In this document: in pieces, positions 5,538-9,780 of the stretch | Layout of the letters: every line of letters begins with the position of its first letter | Numbering within the stretch: the stretch's first letter is position 1 | Assembly: GCA_026992215.1 (NCBI GenBank) | Contig: JALXAI010000580.1 | Span: 1-9,780 of the forward strand | Source of the DNA: Desulfobacterales bacterium | Lineage (GTDB): Bacteria > Desulfobacterota > Syntrophobacteria > B119-G9 | DNA: 9,780 nucleotides | Direction of reading: 5' to 3' | Translations under genes and position numbers: made by a program | Notes under the pieces: generated by a model | What the model was told of the DNA's origin: nothing | Databases searched by the model: none | Seen by the model: the letters and a program-made list of their open reading frames with translations, nothing else

Positions 5538-7502
5538 TTACTTCATCCAGAGGCCGTTTCTGTAAGTATACCCGAGGGATTCCATCACTTCTCTCGCTTT
5601 CCTGTCCCGGGGATTTATGTAAGCGATCAATTCGTAGCTCAACAAAGCTTTATCCTTGAATCCATTTTTCTCACACCAGCGGGCGAGCTTTTTCAAGCTG
5701 GCAACACTGTTCAGGTTTGTTCTTTGGACAAGCTTGTTATACTCAACGGCTTTTCTTGATTCCTCGGAATATTCAACGGAAATCACGTTGCTTTTTGACA
5801 GGACATAAGAACTGGTTTTACCCTTCACGTAATAGTAGTTGCCGTCAAACTCGGTTACTCCCTCAACCCTGGTTCCGTCCTTGAGAGTGACCACCCTGCT
5901 GTTGAGACGGTCTTTAATGGGAGCTTTTTCTCTGAACCACTTCTTGTGCAATTCGACAATTTCCCGTTTTGCCTCTTTGACGTTTCTCCCCTTAGGGTAC
6001 TTTATAAGGTATTTGCTTATTATTTGTATTGCCCTGGGAATACTTTTCGTCTGCGATGCAAGGGCTTTCAACTGTTTCCATGTCTCGTCGTCTTTCTTCT
6101 GTGCTTCCAACCTCGCTAATTTTTTCTTCAGTTCTATACGTTTTTTTTCAATTTCCTGCAGAGCTTCCCTGGCTGAAAGTACAAAGTTACCATTCGGATG
6201 CTGCGCGATATAATCCCTGAAAGCGGCTTCCGCCTTGTCAAAATCTTTACCGGCTTCTTCCGCTTTCTTTTTTGCGAGCTCAAAATCCTGTTTATCAAGA
6301 GCATCAAAGCATCGTTTCTTGATTTCTTCCAGCTTCGCTTTTTTGGCCGTATCGCTGCCGAACTTTTCCAGGCATTGTTCAACCAGAAAAAGGGCCTTCT
6401 TGAATTTTCCTTCTTTTTCTGTTTTTTGGATTTCTTTTACTGATCTTGCGAAAATAAGATCCGGTATGGCTAACAGCTTCTTTTCCACTTCTTCTTTGTA
6501 TCGCCCCTTGGGATACTTCTTTAGATATGATTCCAGGGACTTCTGGCATTCTTCGTACCTTTCACCGGCTTTATCACATGCCACAAGTGCCTGCTGGTAG
6601 CTTCTCTCGTCCATTCTTTCATGGAGCCGTTGAAGGGACTTCCGTATTTCTTTTCTGTACCTGCCGTGAGGATGGGTTTTAAGATAGCGTTCAAGTGCGA
6701 TCCTGGCTTTTTCCAGGTCATCTCCTGCCTTTTTTTCCTCTGCCAGTGCCTTCCGAAAATCTGACCTATCTATGACCTTCGGCAACTCGTGCAGTTTTTG
6801 TCTTACCGCGGGAACAAACTGGCTTTTGGGATACTTGTTGAGGAAGTTCTTGTATAATACAAGACGTCTCCGGGGGTCTTTCGTCTTTTCCGCGAGTTTC
6901 GTGAGGTTCATGTATGCATTTTTGTCATTAATTTTTTGAATGGACGAAAAGTAGGTTGCTATCACAACCACAAGGCCCATCAAGACAAGCCCCGCAATAA
7001 GGCCGATCAGGAGGTTTTTCTTTCTCTTCTCGCGCCTGAGGATCTGGAAATCCTGGAGAAGATGATCAGCTTCCACAACCAGGTCGCGGTTGAGAGATTC
7101 GAGTTCGGCCTTCAGTTCAAGCGCCTCTTCAAATGCCTCTTCATCTACGGCTTTTCTTATCTTATCCAGACATTCCTCTGCTTCGGAAAGCTGTGCCTTG
7201 CATCTTTCTAAACCCTCTTCTGCCTCGGGGTGATCACGCACAATCTTTTTTGCTTTTTCATAATAATCTATTGCCTTGTTTGGATAGCCTTCCTGGAGAT
7301 AAGAATCAGCCTCTTTCAGCAGAGACTCAGCTTCCTTTATTGCTGCGTCAGCCTTATCAATTATTTTTATTATGTAATTGGGAAGTTCGCCAAGCTGTTT
7401 AAGAGCCTCGCAATTTTGCTTAACCTCGTAAAACTTGTTTTCAAGGTAAGCACTCTGTATAGCTTCCACCAACTCTTTTTGAAGCTGGATTTCTCTTGTC
7501 AC
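5538..7502 (-). CDS. single-pass membrane protein with TPR part and about 53-residue periplasmic repeats
   Basis: 654 residues; not a named family. Residues 1-160 are predicted cytoplasmic and helical, with TPR-like helices at about 53-110. A basic patch RREKRKKN (156-163) precedes one transmembrane segment at about 164-184 (LLIGLIAGLVLMGLVVVIAT), so the C-terminal 470 residues should be periplasmic. That part carries a repeated module with a YP/HP-x-G-x-Y/F core: YPKSQF (224), HPHGRY (277), YPKGRY (330), a degenerate copy near 382, HPNGNF (435) and YPKGR (502), spaced about 53 residues and resembling BamD/TolA-binding TPRs. A small beta module (VVTLKDGTRVEGVTEFDG, 537-554, then YYYVKG) and a final AREVMESLGYTYRNGLW tail follow. 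The start is GTG at 7502-7500 with GAGGGGAG 9 nt upstream. A scaffolding or envelope-assembly role is inferred only from the architecture. Confidence 0.8.
   Translation of the reverse strand: MTREIQLQKELVEAIQSAYLENKFYEVKQNCEALKQLGELPNYIIKIIDKADAAIKEAESLLKEADSYLQEGYPNKAIDYYEKAKKIVRDHPEAEEGLERCKAQLSEAEECLDKIRKAVDEEAFEEALELKAELESLNRDLVVEADHLLQDFQILRREKRKKNLLIGLIAGLVLMGLVVVIATYFSSIQKINDKNAYMNLTKLAEKTKDPRRRLVLYKNFLNKYPKSQFVPAVRQKLHELPKVIDRSDFRKALAEEKKAGDDLEKARIALERYLKTHPHGRYRKEIRKSLQRLHERMDERSYQQALVACDKAGERYEECQKSLESYLKKYPKGRYKEEVEKKLLAIPDLIFARSVKEIQKTEKEGKFKKALFLVEQCLEKFGSDTAKKAKLEEIKKRCFDALDKQDFELAKKKAEEAGKDFDKAEAAFRDYIAQHPNGNFVLSAREALQEIEKKRIELKKKLARLEAQKKDDETWKQLKALASQTKSIPRAIQIISKYLIKYPKGRNVKEAKREIVELHKKWFREKAPIKDRLNSRVVTLKDGTRVEGVTEFDGNYYYVKGKTSSYVLSKSNVISVEYSEESRKAVEYNKLVQRTNLNSVASLKKLARWCEKNGFKDKALLSYELIAYINPRDRKAREVMESLGYTYRNGLWMK
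5960..6870 (-). repeat. protein-level tandem repeats of about 53 residues
   Basis: Within the 654-residue protein the conserved proline of the YP/HP-x-G core falls at residues 225, 278, 331, 436 and 503. The first two intervals are exactly 53, and 331 to 436 is 105 (two units with a degenerate copy near 382); the last is 67. Each unit has a helix ending in a Y/F-L-x-x-Y/H-P turn, then a basic helix, as in solenoid TPRs. The repeats have diverged at DNA level, so this is ancient duplication rather than recent expansion. Confidence 0.65.
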
Positions 7503-7556
7503 CTCTTTTTACTCCCCTCGATTTTCTGGTGTAATTTACTGCTTTGTCTACTCTCT

Positions 7557-7586
7557 AAACTATGAGGATTGCATTCAAAATGTCAA
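7557..7586 (-). promoter_or_regulatory. candidate promoter of the 654-residue protein gene
   Basis: On the minus strand a perfect TTGACA (7586-7581) is followed after 18 bp by TAGTTT (7562-7557). The predicted start near 7550 leaves a leader of roughly 48 nt to the GTG at 7502. A second, weaker pair (TTGAGT, 16 bp, TATTTT) lies just upstream, so the exact start is uncertain. Confidence 0.5.
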
Positions 7587-7684
7587 ATTAAAATACCATC
7601 GCGCGAAATTGACTCAAACCGAATCAGAAGTCGCTTCTCTGTGGATACTCAGCAACTTACAGGATATGACCAGGATACATTAAA

Positions 7685-7717
7685 GAAGTTCCCGGGAACC
7701 CCTTTACCGGGAACTTC
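7685..7717 (-). terminator. hairpin terminator after the CFVGRP lipoprotein gene
   Basis: A perfect 11-bp inverted repeat GAAGTTCCCGG / CCGGGAACTTC (7685-7695 with 7707-7717) encloses an 11-nt loop. Read on the minus strand it is followed by TTTAAT, a short U-rich tail, and it lies 63 bp beyond the stop of the lipoprotein gene. The left arm is also part of a 12-bp palindrome GTTCCCGGGAAC (7688-7699). The plus strand has no T tract, so termination of the minus transcript is the better reading. The rest of the 7503-7779 gap holds the promoter described separately and no convincing gene. Confidence 0.6.
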
Positions 7718-7779
7718 AAGTCCAAACCAAGGGTGTGTACCGACAGGGGAATTTACGGGGTGCTTAAGCCCTCTGCTCC

Positions 7780-8700
7780 CTATTTTCTTAAATACTTCAT
7801 CTTCGGATCAGGCCTTCCAACGAAACACGAATGATTGAACCGATACTTCTTGATGATTTCCAAAGCAACCAGGGCTTCGTCTCTTTTTGCTCCGAAGTCA
7901 AATAGCCACTGATTTCCCTCCACGATCTTCCAGTTGCCGCCGACATTTTTTACCTGAAGATGGGCGGGATTAAAGTAGATGCAATCTTCCCCGTCCACGG
8001 GCCCGGTCGGAGATTGATTGCCTTTGAGCCAGTAATGAAAGGATGCACGGGGACGTCCAACAAAACATTGCCTGTTTAAGCCGTAATGCCTGATAATACG
8101 GTAGGCTTGAAGTGCCTGGCACATGTTGCTCCCAAAATCTAGAATCCACATGCTGCCCTGTACAATTTTCCAGCTTCCCGAGATATTTTTTACTTCTATC
8201 ATGTCAGGGTTAAAAGAAATACAGTCTTCATTCAACTGAACAGGAGGCGAAGCCTGGGCAGTACTAAAGGAGAAATGTATCCAGGGACTCCACTGGCCTA
8301 CAACGGGACCCTTCACTGCCCTTACCCGGACTCGGCCGGGATTGTCACCCGGAAAGGTTACTACGTAGGCATTGCTGGCAAGGCCCGTTACGAGCAACCA
8401 GGGCGTCCCTGACTGACTCGCCCATTCACCTTTCTTGCGGCAGTGCATGCAATCAACCTCAACGTCGTAGGTTATACCGGAACCCGGTACTTTTTTCCAT
8501 TTTACCAGCAGTTTTCTGGGGAAATTACGGTACACCTTGCCGTCAACAGGTGAAACGATTTCCGGGGTGGGTACCAGTATCCTGAGGGACTTCTGCAGTA
8601 TATCCAGCGCCTCGTTTGATGTTGCGTAACCACATGATAAAACAACAAGCAGGGTTAATATTACAGACATGATGGCAAAAAAAAGCTTTTTCGACCTCAT
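7780..8700 (-). CDS. lipoprotein with FN3-like domain and two CFVGRP repeats
   Basis: 306 residues, function unknown. The N-terminus MRSKKLFFAIMSVIL leads to a lipobox-like VLSC (20-23), so C23 is the probable lipidated residue. Residues about 43-147 look like a fibronectin-III-type beta domain (IVSPVDGKVY, a WxPW-like QWSPWIHFSF end). The rest is two copies of a compact module at residues 158-226 and 238-306, exactly 80 apart: EDCI-x-FNP, VKN-x-x-G-x-WKIV, W-x-x-DFG, an A-x-x-A-x-x-II helix, then CFVGRP and a Y-W/L-L/R-K end. Each copy has two invariant cysteines (C160/C212; C240/C292), which could form disulfides in the periplasm. I know this module from other secreted bacterial proteins but not a function. 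Start: ATG at 8700-8698 with AGAGGG 7 nt upstream. It lies 56 bp after the zinc-ribbon gene in the same direction, so the two may be cotranscribed. Confidence 0.8.
   Translation of the reverse strand: MRSKKLFFAIMSVILTLLVVLSCGYATSNEALDILQKSLRILVPTPEIVSPVDGKVYRNFPRKLLVKWKKVPGSGITYDVEVDCMHCRKKGEWASQSGTPWLLVTGLASNAYVVTFPGDNPGRVRVRAVKGPVVGQWSPWIHFSFSTAQASPPVQLNEDCISFNPDMIEVKNISGSWKIVQGSMWILDFGSNMCQALQAYRIIRHYGLNRQCFVGRPRASFHYWLKGNQSPTGPVDGEDCIYFNPAHLQVKNVGGNWKIVEGNQWLFDFGAKRDEALVALEIIKKYRFNHSCFVGRPDPKMKYLRK
7783..8229 (-). repeat. two-copy CFVGRP protein module
   Basis: Copy 1 is encoded by 8229-8023 and copy 2 by 7989-7783. In protein terms both run ED-C-I-x-FNP ... WKIV ... DFG ... II ... Y ... 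CFVGRP ... Y with no gaps between the copies and a fixed period of 80 residues. Around half of the positions differ, so the duplication is old. Confidence 0.75.
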
Positions 8701-8756
8701 AGAAAAACCCTCTTAAACACGATGTTTTGTTACCTCGCCCGTAAAAACGCCTATCC

Positions 8757-9203
8757 CTAGTAAGCTCCGTGTTGAGCTTTTCGCCAGCCTTCCTTTTTAA
8801 GTTCCTCCATGCGCTGGTTTCCCCAGTTTTTCAATTTTTCAAGGTAAGCCTTCATATCCACTTTCGCCAGCTTCACAATCTCGGCCCGTTGCTTTCTTCC
8901 TTCGTCCAGTTCTTTGGGGGTAAGCCCGTTCCAGGAACAGTATCCCCTGTCGAAGATAACTTCAGGAGTAATTTCAATTTCATTTACATTGAGCCTCGTG
9001 AAGGTGGCTTCAATCAAAGGCAGGTTATATTCTATTACCCACCCGTTATCCCGGATCATTGCCTCGGGGTTGTAGATAATGTCCTTTGAACATTGAGGGC
9101 AATATAGGTTCCTGATGGCCTCACGAGGAAGGATGTTGTTCTTGTTCATAACGTTGGCTTTCTCTTTCCCGCAACTGCAGGTGATGATCAAATTGGTACA
9201 CAT
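8757..9203 (-). CDS. small zinc-ribbon protein of unknown function
   Basis: 148 residues, cytoplasmic by appearance (no signal or membrane segment). The N-terminal 40 residues hold C9-S-C11 and C35-PQ-C38, a CxC...CxxC arrangement suited to one zinc; C2 and C89 are extra. A central beta-rich stretch (about 52-88, NGWVIEYNLPLIEATFTRL) is followed by a charged helical tail (98-142) rich in K and E. I do not recognise a named family. The start ATG (9203-9201) has AGGAGAGG immediately upstream, a strong ribosome site. The downstream neighbour is the CFVGRP lipoprotein, 56 bp away. It may be a regulator or an adaptor, but nothing in the sequence proves nucleic-acid binding. Confidence 0.7.
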   Translation of the reverse strand: MCTNLIITCSCGKEKANVMNKNNILPREAIRNLYCPQCSKDIIYNPEAMIRDNGWVIEYNLPLIEATFTRLNVNEIEITPEVIFDRGYCSWNGLTPKELDEGRKQRAEIVKLAKVDMKAYLEKLKNWGNQRMEELKKEGWRKAQHGAY

Positions 9204-9238
9204 TGTCCTCTCCTTGGCTTCTCTATTATTCTTACCTA

Positions 9239-9267
9239 ATACTACTACCGGGATAGCGAAACAGCAA
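9239..9267 (-). promoter_or_regulatory. weak candidate promoter of the zinc-ribbon gene
   Basis: On the minus strand TTGCTG (9267-9262), a 17-bp spacer and TAGTAT (9244-9239) match 3/6 and 4/6 of the consensus, about 36 bp before the start codon. The surroundings downstream are AT-rich. Supported only by position and spacing. Confidence 0.3.
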
Positions 9268-9374
9268 CAAGATTTGTTATCGGCTTTGCGCTCCTTGCTG
9301 TTATCCCGTTCTATGGAGAAAAATTAAGGGGATCCTTCCTTCGCGGTTCATCCATAGATCAATGCTTTTTACTC

Positions 9375-9440
9375 GCCGGGCATTGCCAATCTGCCGGCAC
9401 CCGGGAAAACTCCGGGTATGCCGGGATGTCTCCTTCCGGG
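9375..9440 (+). repeat. GC-rich hairpin cluster with repeated CCGGG
   Basis: CCGGG occurs five times in 66 bp. The best fold pairs CCGGCA-CCCGG (9394-9404) with CCGGG-TA-TGCCGG (9412-9424): 11 pairs with a 2-nt bulge around GAAAACT. GCCGG (9375-9379) can instead pair with CCGGC (9394-9398). No T tract follows on either strand. It lies about 58 bp beyond the stop of the Dabb gene, so it may protect or end that transcript. Strand is nominal; nothing else is seen in the 9268-9481 stretch. Confidence 0.5.
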
Positions 9441-9481
9441 TTAAGTATTCTGATTATGATTTCAAAAGTCAGGGGACCGGA

Positions 9482-9772
9482 CTAAATTTCAAAGTCGACT
9501 GCTATTATACCCTCGCATATTTCAAGCACCATCTTCAACACCGCCACGTGTTCCGGATGTTGCTGGTAAACCTTCAGCGCATCGACATTTTCAAAAGTCG
9601 CTATGAGCCCGAAATCGTATGACCTCTGGGATCGAATTATGTCAAACCCCATTTCATAGCCCTTTATCTCGGGAATCTTGGCCGGAAGGGCTTTCAGCTT
9701 TGTTTCCAGCTCCTCTTTCTTCTCTGCGGGCGTACCTTCTTTGAACTTGAGCAAAACAATGTGTCTGAGCAT
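9482..9772 (-). CDS. Dabb (stress-responsive alpha/beta barrel) domain protein
   Basis: A 96-residue single-domain protein of the Dabb family, dimeric ferredoxin-like barrels. The family signatures are plain: MLRHIVLLKFKEGT at the start with the conserved H4, a middle helix and a GYEMGFDI strand (38-45), SYDFGLIATFENVDALKVYQ (51-70), then HPEHVAVL (72-79) and a terminal strand IAVDFEI. Full family length. Members have varied or unknown roles, so no specific reaction is assigned. The start ATG (9772-9770) is 8 bp from the window edge and only part of any ribosome site is visible (AGTGG). It could be an isolated gene or the last of an operon entering from the right. Confidence 0.9.
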   Translation of the reverse strand: MLRHIVLLKFKEGTPAEKKEELETKLKALPAKIPEIKGYEMGFDIIRSQRSYDFGLIATFENVDALKVYQQHPEHVAVLKMVLEICEGIIAVDFEI

Positions 9773-9780
9773 AAACCACT

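Noticed and set aside
7230..7838. Plus-strand frames around the 7503-7779 gap
   Set aside because: They run across the ends of two minus-strand genes, the promoter and the hairpin terminator, and look like shadow translations without start signals.

Overview
The window looks like the chromosome of an anaerobic Gram-negative bacterium, most probably a Thermodesulfobacteriota (former Deltaproteobacteria) sulfate reducer or syntroph. This is inferred from a CooC-type nickel-insertion ATPase beside a DUF3786 protein (typical of CO dehydrogenase/corrinoid anaerobes), an outer-membrane barrel and a lipoprotein, and moderate GC content. No mobile element, CRISPR array, rRNA or tRNA was seen.

Left block (1-2018, minus strand): a promoter at 1990-2018 drives DUF3786, a cooC-like gene and folE2. 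The three are chained by two 4-base ATGA stop/start overlaps, and folE2 runs off the left edge. Their common theme is one-carbon chemistry: CODH nickel loading, and GTP cyclohydrolase for folate.

Centre-left block (2072-4013, plus strand): a divergent promoter, a roughly 120-nt leader, a Rossmann/DUF2520 protein and panB. The leader is the most interesting item. It can fold a hairpin with two bulged adenosines, the hallmark of the 'pan' RNA motif known upstream of pantothenate genes. A strong intrinsic terminator follows, and an alternative 14-bp pairing would exclude both hairpins. This reads as a complete transcription-attenuation switch on a pantothenate operon, and it suggests that the DUF2520 protein is the ketopantoate reductase (PanG-like). 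PanB uses methylene-tetrahydrofolate, so the two divergent operons share folate as a link; that link is an inference.

Right block (4055-9772, minus strand): cell-envelope genes and genes of unknown function. In order along the coordinates they are an outer-membrane beta-barrel with a TTG start; a 654-residue single-pass protein with a cytoplasmic TPR part and a ladder of about 53-residue periplasmic repeats; a lipoprotein with an FN3-like domain and two 80-residue-spaced CFVGRP repeats; a small zinc-ribbon protein; and a Dabb-family protein at the right edge. The gaps between them hold candidate promoters, one hairpin terminator (7685-7717) and a GC-rich hairpin cluster (9375-9440).
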